A DNA stretch of 64,000 nt from Paenibacillus sp. IHBB 10380 (GTDB taxonomy: Bacteria > Bacillota > Bacilli > Paenibacillales > Paenibacillaceae): the NCBI RefSeq assembly GCF_000949425.1, contig NZ_CP010976.1:4712001-4776000 (forward strand), in the 5' to 3' direction. The position numbers were made by a program, and so were the translations under genes. This document shows positions 35,624 through 44,427 of this stretch, piece after piece (the first letter of the stretch is position 1; every line of letters starts with the position of its first letter). The notes below the pieces were generated by a model, which worked only from the letters and a program-made list of their open reading frames with translations, ran no database searches and was not told where the DNA came from.

Positions 35624-37123
35624 TCATCCTTGTTCTCTTTCGTTGAGAATATTTTTTGCTTCTTTAGCAACAATTCCAGCTTCCTGACGCACGTTTTTGT
35701 TGTTGTCTTGAAGAAGTATTTCTATAGCAACGAGTGCTTTTTCAATCAACCCGGAGTCTATTTTCCATATACTATTTTTTAGTGAAGCAATTGCATTTTG
35801 TGAAATAATTGAATTACCAGAAGGAAGAATTCCTATAAGCGTTGGCATGGCCGGAGTTATGTCCAAGCCCCTCTTGCATGCGGCATCCCGAAGAGCTTCC
35901 GATGCAAATTTTTGAACCTCCTGGCAGTCGTCTTTGAGACCTTCTAACAATCTTTCACACACAGGTGAAAAATCAAATTCTTCCATTGGAATATTCTTAT
36001 TACCTTTTCGCTTACGTTCCAATACATCATCTGTTGATAGCACTTTTGCGTAAAGTCCTTTCATGACTCCGGTCCGGACATGCTTTGACTTGTTCTTTAT
36101 CAGCTCATCGATGGAATCAAAATCATTTTTATCTATTAAAAATCGTGTGTACGCAGCGGTACAGTTAAGAGAGGTCTTTTTATCTTTGTCTACTATTTTA
36201 TCCTCTAATATTTCTAAAGCTCTCACTCTCGTTTCATTCGAAATTGTCGAATAGTACAAAGCACTAGCTGCGTATGCAGACACCTGTCCATGCCACTTTA
36301 GTTGCTCATGGTCATAAAGCCTCACTTCTAATGAATTAATATATGGGGTAATGTTATGGGAGTTTTCTGCAAATCGAGATATTGTTCGGGCTGTATCTAT
36401 ACGGATTGCCAAATTCTCATGTTCCAACCATGGAAGAATAATAGGGTGAATCCCCTCTGATATGTTTAAATGCTTAAGTTTACGATCAGACATCCCAGCT
36501 GGGTGAAAGACCTTGATAACATTCATGGGATCTTGAATTTCCTTAATGGCATCTAAATTTCCAACTTGGATACAGTGAAATGCCCAAAGTTGAGATATTT
36601 TTTGATTAGGAGTCTGAACATACAACTTTCGTAAGACTTCAGCCTGCTCCCCCAAACATGCACCTTCTGTTAATAATCGCAACAGATCTTCAGCCCCATG
36701 ATCATGTCCCTGGGCGATTGACAAGATACAGTCAGCGACGGAATCTCTTCCTTCTTTTTTATAACAATCCAGGATTAAAAGAACAGTTTCAGAGTCTCTC
36801 TCTGATTCAATAAATTGTTGATAATAGTTCACGAAAAAATTGGAATCCTCTTGGTACTTTATCTCGTTCCACTCTCGGTTAATAACCACATGAGTACAAA
36901 ATCCAGGCATTTTCGCAAAATCAATATCTCTTATTCTTGCATATGATGCACGGGTTCCATCCTTTAGTACGAATACATCCTTCCAACCACCGCCAATTCT
37001 AAAGCTATCCATCTTCTGCTCATAGTAGTCAAATAGATTCGCAGTTACTTCGTCAAATAGGGTCGATTCATTCATGTACTTCGGTTCAAGATCTTCTATG
37101 TATGTTAACACGCTGTAATTCAA
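35624..37123 (-). CDS. HEAT-repeat-like protein of unknown function
   Basis: The protein is about 499 residues, soluble and acidic, built largely of paired helices. The C-terminal 300 residues show HEAT-type repeats: IHPIILPWLEHENLAIRIDTARTISRFAE, CERLLEGLKDDCQEVQKFASEALRDAA, and IEKALVAIEILLQDNNKNVRQEAGIVAKEA. The N-terminal 110 residues are a separate domain with GGGWKDVFVLKDGTRASYARIRDIDF. Such solenoids usually bind proteins. TTG at 37123 has GAGGGTGA correctly placed; a GTG at 37138 lacks a ribosome site. Low GC and no operon partners. I know no specific homologue function; the gene may be accessory. Confidence 0.7.
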   Translation of the reverse strand: MNYSVLTYIEDLEPKYMNESTLFDEVTANLFDYYEQKMDSFRIGGGWKDVFVLKDGTRASYARIRDIDFAKMPGFCTHVVINREWNEIKYQEDSNFFVNYYQQFIESERDSETVLLILDCYKKEGRDSVADCILSIAQGHDHGAEDLLRLLTEGACLGEQAEVLRKLYVQTPNQKISQLWAFHCIQVGNLDAIKEIQDPMNVIKVFHPAGMSDRKLKHLNISEGIHPIILPWLEHENLAIRIDTARTISRFAENSHNITPYINSLEVRLYDHEQLKWHGQVSAYAASALYYSTISNETRVRALEILEDKIVDKDKKTSLNCTAAYTRFLIDKNDFDSIDELIKNKSKHVRTGVMKGLYAKVLSTDDVLERKRKGNKNIPMEEFDFSPVCERLLEGLKDDCQEVQKFASEALRDAACKRGLDITPAMPTLIGILPSGNSIISQNAIASLKNSIWKIDSGLIEKALVAIEILLQDNNKNVRQEAGIVAKEAKNILNEREQG

Positions 37124-37449
37124 TTTTCTCACCCTCACATTCTATAGATCATCATGGATTCATCCTATCATAAGCATTCCGCCTTCTTTCCGGATTGCAT
37201 CCGGCAGCATCTTAAAATTTCTCCCCTCGGGGCTATTACAAGAGTCTACACAAAAGATTTGACAGACCCTATACATAAATTAATTCTTAAACTACGTCCT
37301 GTTTCAATTCAGGTGTACTTTTCAGCTAATCTGAAAACAAACTCTTGGATATTCTTAATACTATCGAGATCTGGTATCATCCATTCTTTGTTGTCCGTAT
37401 CCAACTAAAAGTGTTGAAAGATCGGGGGGATCTATCTACAAAAGTATAT
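37124..37449. other. Intergenic region without recognised gene
   Basis: About 325 bases between two minus-strand genes. A plus-strand frame at 37154-37408 lacks a ribosome site and resembles nothing. On the minus strand a 32-codon stretch ending near 37310 (DNKEWMIPDLDSIKNIQEFV) looks protein-like but has a stop just upstream, so it may be a worn gene end. Confidence 0.4.
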
Positions 37450-37839
37450 TCATGATTTTTCACCATTAGATTCTTTTTCCTGCAAAATTTGTTTTAGACT
37501 ATCAATATCCTGCTGAGATAACTCTCCTTCCTCTACAAAGTTAACTAAAAAATGTTTAAAGGTTCCGTTATATATGCGCTTGAAAAATGACTTCGTTACA
37601 GCACTTTGACAAGCCGCTTCTGATACCAATGGATAATAAACAAAGGGACGCGTTTCTTGCTTAATAGCAAGCACGTTTTTTGATACAAGCCGGCTGAGCA
37701 AGGTCCGAACGGTTTTGGGACTCCAATCCATCTCATCTGCAATGGAATCAATGACCTCTGCTGCCGTCATTTCTCCTCTATGCCAAATTGCCCTCATTAC
37801 TTCCCATTCCGAATCAGAAATCACAGGTATTTTCTCCAA
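37450..37839 (-). CDS. BlaI/MecI/CopY-family repressor
   Basis: The 129-residue winged-helix repressor reads EKIPVISDSEWEVMRAIWHRGEMTAAEVIDSI, then WSPKTVRTLLSRLVSKNVLAI, with a C-terminal dimerisation region around FFKRIYNGTFKHFLVNFVEE. The TTG at 37839, spaced after AAAGGATG, fits the family N-terminus better than the ATG at 37848, which directly abuts the ribosome site. A perfect BlaI-type operator lies immediately upstream, implying autoregulation. The usual sensor protease partner BlaR1/MecR1 is not adjacent, so this is an orphan repressor. The neighbouring VanY-like gene suggests a cell-wall target. Confidence 0.9.
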   Translation of the reverse strand: MEKIPVISDSEWEVMRAIWHRGEMTAAEVIDSIADEMDWSPKTVRTLLSRLVSKNVLAIKQETRPFVYYPLVSEAACQSAVTKSFFKRIYNGTFKHFLVNFVEEGELSQQDIDSLKQILQEKESNGEKS

Positions 37840-37858
37840 GTCAAACATCCTTTCTCTT

Positions 37859-37874
37859 GATTACAAATGTAATC
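37859..37874. promoter_or_regulatory. BlaI/MecI-type operator
   Basis: GATTACAAATGTAATC is a perfect 7-2-7 palindrome containing the TACA-N2-TGTA core recognised by BlaI/MecI/CopY repressors. It lies 20 bases upstream of the blaI-like start. A further TACAAACG half-site follows at 37875. Confidence 0.85.
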
Positions 37875-37990
37875 TACAAACGTCAATAGGTACATCTTTG
37901 ATAATTACAATTCTAACCTATCATTAAACGGAATGTATTTAGAGAAATCAAATGGATATCCTCGCCTCGTTTTTACTCCCTATATGTATT

Positions 37991-38860
37991 TCACTTGGAC
38001 ACAGTCACAATGACGCCATCTATGTTGTTTCCTGATGTCTCATAGTGATGATGCACGGGGATTTCAAGGGTCATATTGTGAGAAATAGGATGATACATAA
38101 CATCATATGTTGTGCCATTAACTACTGTTGAAGTGCTCTTGTGTTCTTTCAAGAAATCTAAATATTGTTCCAACACCAAATTATTTTCCTTCATAATGGC
38201 ACTGTGAGGCAGACCGACATAGCGAAAATGCCAAGGCTCATATTGAATACCTGTAATAGCGGTTTTGTCCTTGGGATACCGTAAAATAAAGCCGTACCTC
38301 CAAGCATTCTTTTGCAACCATTCTCCTTCAGGTGCTTTACTCATCTCCATTTGCGTAGATCCAATATCAAGGGATAATCCTAAATTGTGTTCGCTATAAC
38401 CCGCTGGCAAAGCATAATCAGATCCCTTTTCTTGATAAAGGCTTCTTTGCTCTTCAAAATCTCGATAACCACTGCTAATCAAAAAATGTTGAATTCCATC
38501 CTTTTCAGCAGCCTCTATCATCTTCAGAAACTTCTGCGCCACACGCTCTGACAACTGAATATGAGTATCTAACAGTCCATAACCTTGTAACAACTCTTTG
38601 TGCTCAAATAAATTAACCACATCCGATTGCACACTGTCTTGGTGAACAGGATACTCCTTGTTAACCAAGAGTAAATTCCCTTGGTACACCTGATCTTGAG
38701 TAATGTTTATCGTCTGGGCACTTGTAAGAGTACCTCTCTGAATATCATGATCTTCCTTAGCAATGTCTTTATGGGTCTGTTGAACGGTTGGTGTTATATT
38801 CATGGCTTTAAGCCCTAGTAACAACAATATAATAATCACAAAAAAGCCCCACTTCTTCAT
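37991..38860 (-). CDS. VanY-type D-alanyl-D-alanine carboxypeptidase
   Basis: The 289-residue protein has an N-terminal signal anchor (KKWGFFVIIILLLLGLKAM) and a peptidase M15B domain. Zinc ligands and catalytic residues are in SEHNLGLSLDIG (His158, Asp165) and YEPWHFRYVG (Glu208, His211); SSGYRDFEEQ precedes them. It trims the terminal D-Ala of peptidoglycan stem peptides outside the membrane, as VanYB does in glycopeptide resistance. No vanHAX-like or vanRS genes accompany it, so a housekeeping wall-editing role is more likely than resistance. Only 140 bases separate its stop from the orphan BlaI gene on the same strand. Confidence 0.92.
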   Translation of the reverse strand: MKKWGFFVIIILLLLGLKAMNITPTVQQTHKDIAKEDHDIQRGTLTSAQTINITQDQVYQGNLLLVNKEYPVHQDSVQSDVVNLFEHKELLQGYGLLDTHIQLSERVAQKFLKMIEAAEKDGIQHFLISSGYRDFEEQRSLYQEKGSDYALPAGYSEHNLGLSLDIGSTQMEMSKAPEGEWLQKNAWRYGFILRYPKDKTAITGIQYEPWHFRYVGLPHSAIMKENNLVLEQYLDFLKEHKSTSTVVNGTTYDVMYHPISHNMTLEIPVHHHYETSGNNIDGVIVTVSK

Positions 38861-39006
38861 TTGCAGTTTCCTCCTCCATCCTTCATGTATCTAGAATAGA
38901 GAAAACTGTTTAAACAAAAAGTAGGACAATTATAAAGTTTTTCTTAAATCATGAACTCTCAACAGAATAAATATGTATCTTTCGATCCGATCCCATGATC
39001 GTGTCC

Positions 39007-39933
39007 TTACAGCATATCCCCTAATATTCTGGCCTGTTTATCAAGTAGACCTGCAGCTTGACCGATGCCCGTAAATTCATCAACCGCTTGTTGGGTAAGG
39101 CGTTGGCTGTCAGTAATGACCGTTTGCGAGCGTTTTGTACCGTTTGCGATCTCTGCCACCTGTTCAGCGATACCCTCCAAATTAGAATTCACTTCCTTAG
39201 TCGCTTCCTCCGCTTGCTGAGCCAATTTGCGAACCTCAGTTGCCACCACGTTAAAGCCACGCCCATGTTCTCCTGCGTGCGCTGCTTCAATCGCAGCATT
39301 CAAAGCCAGCAAATGGGTCTGCGAGGCAACATCACGGATGGTCTTCATGCTATCTCGAACAGAATCGGACTTTTGTTCTAATAGTTGGAGTATTTCCATG
39401 TTGTTATTGGATTCCTTAACGACCCGTTCGATGGCTGATGCAATTTGATGACTACTTGAAACGCCTTCCTCTGCACGTTTTAGGAGATCCTCAGCCATGT
39501 GTTGCATATCATTTGTAACTTGAGTTGTGGCATTCTCCCGAGACGTGATATCCGTTGCCACTTTAATTACAGCTTGCACATGACCATCTGTATCATAAAC
39601 GGGGGTATATGTCGCCTCAAACCATAGGAGACGTCGATTCTTTGTAACCCGTAATATTTTTTCTTGGAAAGGACGTCCGCTTTTTAAATCACTCCAAAGC
39701 TTCGTATATTCAGAACTGTTCACAAATTCTGGTGTACAGAACTGTCGATGCATCAATCCTGGCATTTCGGATGCTTCATAGTCCATTGCCCGTGCAAAGT
39801 TATCGTTTGCCCATAACACTTTCCCTTCAGTATTGAATTCGATCATGGCCAAGGAATTCTCAATAGCTGCAAGGACCGCGCTCTGTTCCAATACTTGGGT
39901 GCTAGAATACAAATTATTACTTAGACTACTCAT
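39007..39933 (-). CDS. Soluble PAS-domain methyl-accepting chemotaxis protein
   Basis: The 308-residue protein lacks membrane segments. Residues 18-130 form a PAS domain ([25 protein letters not shown]..., ending [11 protein letters not shown]). Residues 140-308 are a short MCP signalling coiled coil with the conserved hairpin tip [38 protein letters not shown]. It resembles BdlA-like cytoplasmic receptors that read redox, oxygen or a bound cofactor and pass the signal to CheA. It is divergent from a CarH-like B12 photoreceptor gene, and direct repeats resembling a CarH operator overlap its likely promoter. Confidence 0.9.
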   Translation of the reverse strand: MSSLSNNLYSSTQVLEQSAVLAAIENSLAMIEFNTEGKVLWANDNFARAMDYEASEMPGLMHRQFCTPEFVNSSEYTKLWSDLKSGRPFQEKILRVTKNRRLLWFEATYTPVYDTDGHVQAVIKVATDITSRENATTQVTNDMQHMAEDLLKRAEEGVSSSHQIASAIERVVKESNNNMEILQLLEQKSDSVRDSMKTIRDVASQTHLLALNAAIEAAHAGEHGRGFNVVATEVRKLAQQAEEATKEVNSNLEGIAEQVAEIANGTKRSQTVITDSQRLTQQAVDEFTGIGQAAGLLDKQARILGDML

Positions 39934-39979
39934 GTTGCGCCCCCTATATTTATATCATTCCGTATAACAATTAATGTAA

Positions 39980-40012
39980 ACTACACAGAGACTATACACA
40001 AACTATACAACT
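39980..40012. promoter_or_regulatory. Three 11-bp direct repeats, putative CarH-type operator
   Basis: ACTACACAGAG (39980), ACTATACACAA (39991) and ACTATACAACT (40002) are successive units with exactly 11-bp spacing sharing ACTAyACA. CarH tetramers are known to bind tandem 11-bp direct repeats over a promoter. The block lies in the 183-bp gap between the soluble chemoreceptor and the CarH-like gene. Its left edge overlaps a TTTACA that could be the chemoreceptor -35 on the minus strand. Confidence 0.6.
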
Positions 40013-40116
40013 TATGCAACAATATTTTTTATAAGTTTCAAATTTGAAGAAAAATCCTTCTCAACCTAGTCATTGTGTCTAATTTATGTATAATTAAACT
40101 GAGGTGGGTAACATAT

Positions 40117-41010
40117 ATGTATGGTATTAAAAAAGTTTCTGAATTGCTAGGTATCCCCACTGTGACTATACGGGCTTGGGAGAATAGGTACCAGATCATA
40201 AAACCGATGCGCAGTCATGGTGGACATCGTTTATATAGCCAAGCTGATATTGACACCCTTAAATGGATAAAGAATCAAATGGACGAGCAAAACATGAAAG
40301 TTAGCGAAGCGGTGTGGTTGCTGAAACAAAAAAACTTTGAGGGTCTAATCGAGAAAGCCCCCGAACCTTATGCCAGTAAAATTTACGATGATCTCATCCA
40401 AAAACTGTACCAAGATTTAATTGATTTAAATACAATCCAAGCACACGAAACCATTGATTTAGCGTTTACGTTGTATCACTATGACGATGTATTCCACAAC
40501 TTACTTGTTCCAGTGCTCTACAGAATGGGTGCAGAATGGGAAAGTGGGCTTATAACGGCTGCTGAAGAGCACTTCTCTTCCCAATTAATTATGCAAAGAT
40601 TTACCCAGTTTTTTAGAATCCTTCCTGTTCATCATCATCTTCCGAAAGTTTTGGCACTGTGTCCTGAGGGAGAACAACATCACATGGAACTGATGCTCTT
40701 TAGTTTATTTTTACGAAAAAAAGGGCTAGATGTCATTTACTTAGGCCCAAATACACCATTGAGCGAATTAACTATATTGCTTGAGAGGAAGAATGTATCG
40801 GTGGTGGCCATTTCAATTACCGATCCCATCCATATCGAAAGGCTGGAGGATTCGATCAAGGTATGTCACGGACAATTTCCTGATTTAAAATTTGTGCTTG
40901 GTGGAATGGGCTTTAAAGATTCCATAACACCTATATCCACGTATGTCATACCTAATGATCAGACAAGCTGGGAACAATGGTACCATTCGCAAATTGAATC
41001 CAGACTGTAA
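40117..41010 (+). CDS. MerR-family B12-dependent photoreceptor regulator (CarH/LitR-like)
   Basis: The 297-residue protein has a MerR winged helix (2-70: YGIKKVSELLGIPTVTIRAW, HGGHRLYS), a helical B12-binding-2 domain, and a C-terminal Rossmann B12-binding domain. The W-x9-EH motif diagnostic of adenosylcobalamin photoreceptors is intact (Trp141, Glu151-His152 in WESGLITAAEEH). The lower axial histidine sits in GEQHHMEL (His188), followed by RKKGLDVIYLGPNTPLSEL. It should bind DNA as a dark tetramer and release it when light breaks the Co-C bond. GAGGTG and ATG 40117 give the correct N-terminus. No carotenoid or photolyase genes are nearby. Confidence 0.9.
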   Translation: MYGIKKVSELLGIPTVTIRAWENRYQIIKPMRSHGGHRLYSQADIDTLKWIKNQMDEQNMKVSEAVWLLKQKNFEGLIEKAPEPYASKIYDDLIQKLYQDLIDLNTIQAHETIDLAFTLYHYDDVFHNLLVPVLYRMGAEWESGLITAAEEHFSSQLIMQRFTQFFRILPVHHHLPKVLALCPEGEQHHMELMLFSLFLRKKGLDVIYLGPNTPLSELTILLERKNVSVVAISITDPIHIERLEDSIKVCHGQFPDLKFVLGGMGFKDSITPISTYVIPNDQTSWEQWYHSQIESRL

Positions 41011-41135
41011 AACTCTCCTGATTCTATATTCAGACAGGACAAGATAGACAGATTAAGAACCGGAACCTAGTAAATAATAGTTTCTCATTCATGGGTTGTT
41101 GCTAGTTCCATTTCAATTCGTAGGTAAGTAAATCG

Positions 41136-41170
41136 CAGAGTTCTTGGTTTATACCAAGAACTCTGTTTTT
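41136..41170 (+). terminator. Terminator after CarH-like gene
   Basis: CAGAGTTCTTGGT (41136-41148) and ACCAAGAACTCTG (41153-41165) are perfectly complementary around TTAT and followed by TTTTTTC. Confidence 0.95.
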
Positions 41171-41389
41171 TCTGGAATTCACCAGTAAATTTAATTTTGG
41201 ATAATTGCTTTCGAATATGACCAAAAGGTTAAGACAAATAAACTTTTTCCACGTTTATGCAACAATACTGTAACCGCGTTTGTAAACAAATCTATTTTTC
41301 ACTATATATAATGTAGTAGTAGGTAATTTCTAGAAAGATATCACATGACAAACAAATATAATCATGTATTAGGGAGGAGAAATTCAATA

Positions 41390-42499
41390 ATGAATAAAGG
41401 TATGCAATGGAGCGCAGCCCTATTGGCTGCTGGTATACTACTTGGGGGTTCGGGCTTAACAGGAGGGACTTCGGCATATGCCGATACTACAACTACAAAC
41501 GTTATGAAACAGAGCGTGCAACAGCCAGCTGTTGTGCTTAAATATAAGGGGGAAACGTTACCACAGCAGGGAAAAATCGTGAATGGAAACACGATGATAC
41601 CTGTAACAGTTCTACGTGATGCCCTTGGGCTTCCTTTGAGCTATACACCAAGCACAAAGACTTATAGTGTAGGTAGTGGCTCTATGAAGCTTAATCTCGA
41701 AACTTCCCAATATGGCGTTAGCACAAACCTGAACGGTTACTATATTTACAGCAATAGTAGCAAATATGAAGCGAAAAATTTGGACGGACACTTGTATGTA
41801 CCTTTCAAATTGTTGAATGATTACTTAGGCTATCAGGGTGCGTACAGTCCTTCCCTGAAATCGCTCGAAATCAGCAAACGGGTGATGAACGATATTAGCA
41901 TCTCGTCCGTCACATTGAACAAAACTAATAAGAATGCAAGTATCCAGATTCAATATCCACAAATCAGCGGATTGACAGACAAAGCACAGCAGGCGATGAA
42001 TGCCGTGTTCAAGAAAAAATCCGAGGAATTCGCAACCGAGAGTGAAAAGCAGTCCAAAATTAGAGACGGCTCCGTGGAGAAGCACAAGTATGATTTCAGC
42101 CAAGACTTTGTAGTGACCTTCAACCGTGAAGGTGTGCTCAGTGTTGTAATCGATCAAAGTTCTTATACAGGCGGAGCCCATGGTAGCACAGCTCGCGAAG
42201 GACTTACTTTCTCATTGAAGAGTGGAAAGCAACTGGAACTGGGCGACCTACTGAAGGCGACTCCGAACTACAAGCAAAAACTGGGCAATATGCTGAAGGA
42301 AAGAACAAAAAAGGAATCCTTCGCAGACGTATCCGCCGGATTGAACACCAAGCCTGACTTCTACGTCAAAGAAGGTGGCATTGCAATCTTTTACCAGCAG
42401 TACGAGATTGCACCTTATGCAGCCGGATTGCCTACTTTCGAATTTAACTTTAGCGAATTACTACCGAAGGGCATAAATCCTTTCTCGTCTATCAAGTAA
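41390..42499 (+). CDS. Secreted protein: copper-amine-oxidase-N-type domain plus DUF4163/DUF3298 (PdaC/RsiV-like)
   Basis: The 369-residue protein has a signal peptide (MNKGMQWSAALLAAGILL...SAYA). Residues about 45-160 are a copper_amine_oxidN1-like beta domain (GNTMIPVTVLRDALGLPLSY, GHLYVPFKLLNDYLGYQ). Residues about 170-365 match the DUF4163-DUF3298 pair (YTGGAHGSTAREGLTFSLKSGKQLELGDLL), found in the extracellular part of RsiV and the N-terminal part of PdaC, where it has lysozyme/peptidoglycan-binding roles. There is no deacetylase domain or membrane anchor. GGGAGGAG sets the ATG at 41390. A wall-binding role is inferred. Confidence 0.85.
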   Translation: MNKGMQWSAALLAAGILLGGSGLTGGTSAYADTTTTNVMKQSVQQPAVVLKYKGETLPQQGKIVNGNTMIPVTVLRDALGLPLSYTPSTKTYSVGSGSMKLNLETSQYGVSTNLNGYYIYSNSSKYEAKNLDGHLYVPFKLLNDYLGYQGAYSPSLKSLEISKRVMNDISISSVTLNKTNKNASIQIQYPQISGLTDKAQQAMNAVFKKKSEEFATESEKQSKIRDGSVEKHKYDFSQDFVVTFNREGVLSVVIDQSSYTGGAHGSTAREGLTFSLKSGKQLELGDLLKATPNYKQKLGNMLKERTKKESFADVSAGLNTKPDFYVKEGGIAIFYQQYEIAPYAAGLPTFEFNFSELLPKGINPFSSIK

Positions 42500-42620
42500 G
42501 CCTTAATTGACCTAGACTAAGTTATAAAAAAGGCCCTATAGCCGATAATAAACTGTGAGCCTATCTGTTAATTGTTAATAAACAACATGAGCTGGGGCTA
42601 AACCTAGATTACCACCAGTA

Positions 42621-42655
42621 GATGACTCTGTATTCGTTCAGGGTCATCTTTTTTT
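42621..42655 (+). terminator. Terminator before serine hydrolase gene
   Basis: GATGACTCTG and CAGGGTCATC pair, with one G-U, around TATTCGTT and are followed by seven T. It lies 120 bases past the PdaC-like stop. Confidence 0.85.
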
Positions 42656-42790
42656 GAGCAGGACATTGAAATACACACGCTAATCGCTATATTTATTAAT
42701 GATTTCCTTTTTATTCAATATTTGATTTAATAGAAGTTAATAACCTACTATTACAAATTTAATAGACAACAATTGAAAGGAGGATGCGCT

Positions 42791-44284
42791 ATTCGAAGCC
42801 AACTTGTCTTAACTCTCATTATGATTTATTGTCTCTTACCGGTCTCGAAAGCCTATGGATCAATTAAACCACTACCGGAAACAACGCAAGAAATAGATGA
42901 AGAAATTGTCCAGAACATGCAGCGCTTTAATATTCCCGGCATGGCATTTGTGCTTGCCGATGAGAACGGCAATGTTTATGTCAAAGGTTACGGACGAAAT
43001 GAATGGGAAGGCACCGAAATTGTTGATCCAACAACCAATTTTCAAATCGGCTCGATCTCCAAGGTGTTCACTTCATTAGCCATTATGCAGCTTCGTGATA
43101 AGGGGCTCGTGGAATTAGATGCACCCGTCACACAATACCTACCCTGGTTTGCAACCAAAGAAACCTCCCTCTCTGCGCGTATCACCATCCGAGACTTACT
43201 GAATCATACAAGCGGACTTCCGGGTCGACTGAATACTCATGATGTTGAAGGTTCCGATCCTGATCATATTGCATCACAAATAGAGCGCAAGCTCCAAAAT
43301 GTACAACTCGTAGCCTCACCGGGAACAACATATGAATATACCAACATGAATTATGATTTGCTGCAGTTACTCTTGGAGAAAGTTACAAAGCAACCTTTTC
43401 CCAATTATATGAGTCAACATGTTTTTCAGCCGCTGGGAATGAATCGAACGGTCTATTCTTTTGGAGATATCTTGCCAAATTCAGCTACCGGTCATCGGTA
43501 CATCTGGGGGAATGTGCGACCCTTTCATGAACAATTATCCTATGCCACTTTAGGCTCTGCTGGATTGACAACGAGTGCCGAGGACTTCGGTAAATACATT
43601 TCTTTTCTCCTGGGTAGCTCCTCAGAAGGTAACCCTTCCGTTCTTCGATCAGAAAGCCTACTTGAAATGCATAAATCAGATATTTACGATCAATCGACCG
43701 GGTATGGATTCGGTTGGGAGGTCTCAGCGAATACCATTGAGAAAAAGGGAGGACTTCCGGGGTTCACTTCAAATTTAATCGTTTTTCCGAATAGATCATA
43801 TGGTTTTGCGCTATTGTCCAACTCCAAACAAAATATCACGGACGATACCAACTACAATATTTCTCGAATACTAGAGGGCAACCCTCCATCACATCTATCC
43901 AAACAAGATTCCCCCGCGATCAACCCTGTAAATAAAGGAATCTTAATGATTAGCACTTTGTTTGCCATCATTGTACCTATAATGTGGATACCTACTTTAC
44001 TCTCATGGCTGAGTAGGAAATCAAGATTCTCCTTTAAGAAACCAACTCTTCCCACAATCCTCGTGTGTTGGGTCCTGAATGGTCTGATGCTAATCGGCGT
44101 ATTGTATTACATATATTCGTATATTCCATATGAGAGCGGAACGCCTTCCCTTTATCAGTTAACGACTGCTCCTGACACCGTAAATGGATTGACCATACTC
44201 TCTGTAACCTACCTGTTGTTTAGTATTTCACTGGCATGTAAACCTCTATTGCGCAGAAGCACGATTGTTCCAAGGGAACTATAA
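42791..44284 (+). CDS. Beta-lactamase-fold serine hydrolase with C-terminal membrane segments
   Basis: About 497 residues: signal peptide (RSQLVLTLIMIYCLLPVSKAYG), a class C/FmtA-like catalytic domain, then three membrane helices (about 385-490). The nucleophile motif is SISK, the second motif YTN within YEYTNMNYDL, and HTSGLPG is conserved in this esterase/penicillin-binding group. It probably acts on D-amino-acid or wall-polymer substrates outside the membrane. The start is unusual: AAAGGAGG at 42776-42783 is followed after 7 bases by ATT at 42791, and no ATG, GTG or TTG lies at that position. A TTG at 42773 precedes the ribosome site; the first in-frame ATG (42821) would cut the signal peptide. 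Confidence 0.85.
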   Translation: MRSQLVLTLIMIYCLLPVSKAYGSIKPLPETTQEIDEEIVQNMQRFNIPGMAFVLADENGNVYVKGYGRNEWEGTEIVDPTTNFQIGSISKVFTSLAIMQLRDKGLVELDAPVTQYLPWFATKETSLSARITIRDLLNHTSGLPGRLNTHDVEGSDPDHIASQIERKLQNVQLVASPGTTYEYTNMNYDLLQLLLEKVTKQPFPNYMSQHVFQPLGMNRTVYSFGDILPNSATGHRYIWGNVRPFHEQLSYATLGSAGLTTSAEDFGKYISFLLGSSSEGNPSVLRSESLLEMHKSDIYDQSTGYGFGWEVSANTIEKKGGLPGFTSNLIVFPNRSYGFALLSNSKQNITDDTNYNISRILEGNPPSHLSKQDSPAINPVNKGILMISTLFAIIVPIMWIPTLLSWLSRKSRFSFKKPTLPTILVCWVLNGLMLIGVLYYIYSYIPYESGTPSLYQLTTAPDTVNGLTILSVTYLLFSISLACKPLLRRSTIVPREL

Positions 44285-44305
44285 ATGACAAATATTTATA
44301 TAAAA

Positions 44306-44340
44306 AAGAGAGCCAACTGCTGATGGCAGTCGGCTCTCTT
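44306..44340. terminator. Bidirectional terminator
   Basis: AAGAGAGCC-AACTGC pairs with GCAGTC-GGCTCTCTT around TGATG. It lies between converging genes, with an A-rich left flank and a weak T-rich right flank. Confidence 0.8.
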
Positions 44341-44427
44341 CCTGTCTAATTAACTCCCAGCTAAATCTGCAGAAGAAGGGGTCAATCGTTGATGAGCAGT
44401 CTATTCAATGCCTCAATAGCTACCGAA

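Noticed and set aside
37154..37408. 84-codon plus-strand ORF between the HEAT-repeat and BlaI genes.
   Set aside because: No ribosome site, no recognisable pattern, composition like intergenic sequence.
37991..38860. Glycopeptide (vancomycin) resistance cluster suggested by VanY.
   Set aside because: No VanH, VanA/B ligase, VanX or VanRS-like gene is near; isolated VanY-like enzymes are common wall-editing proteins.
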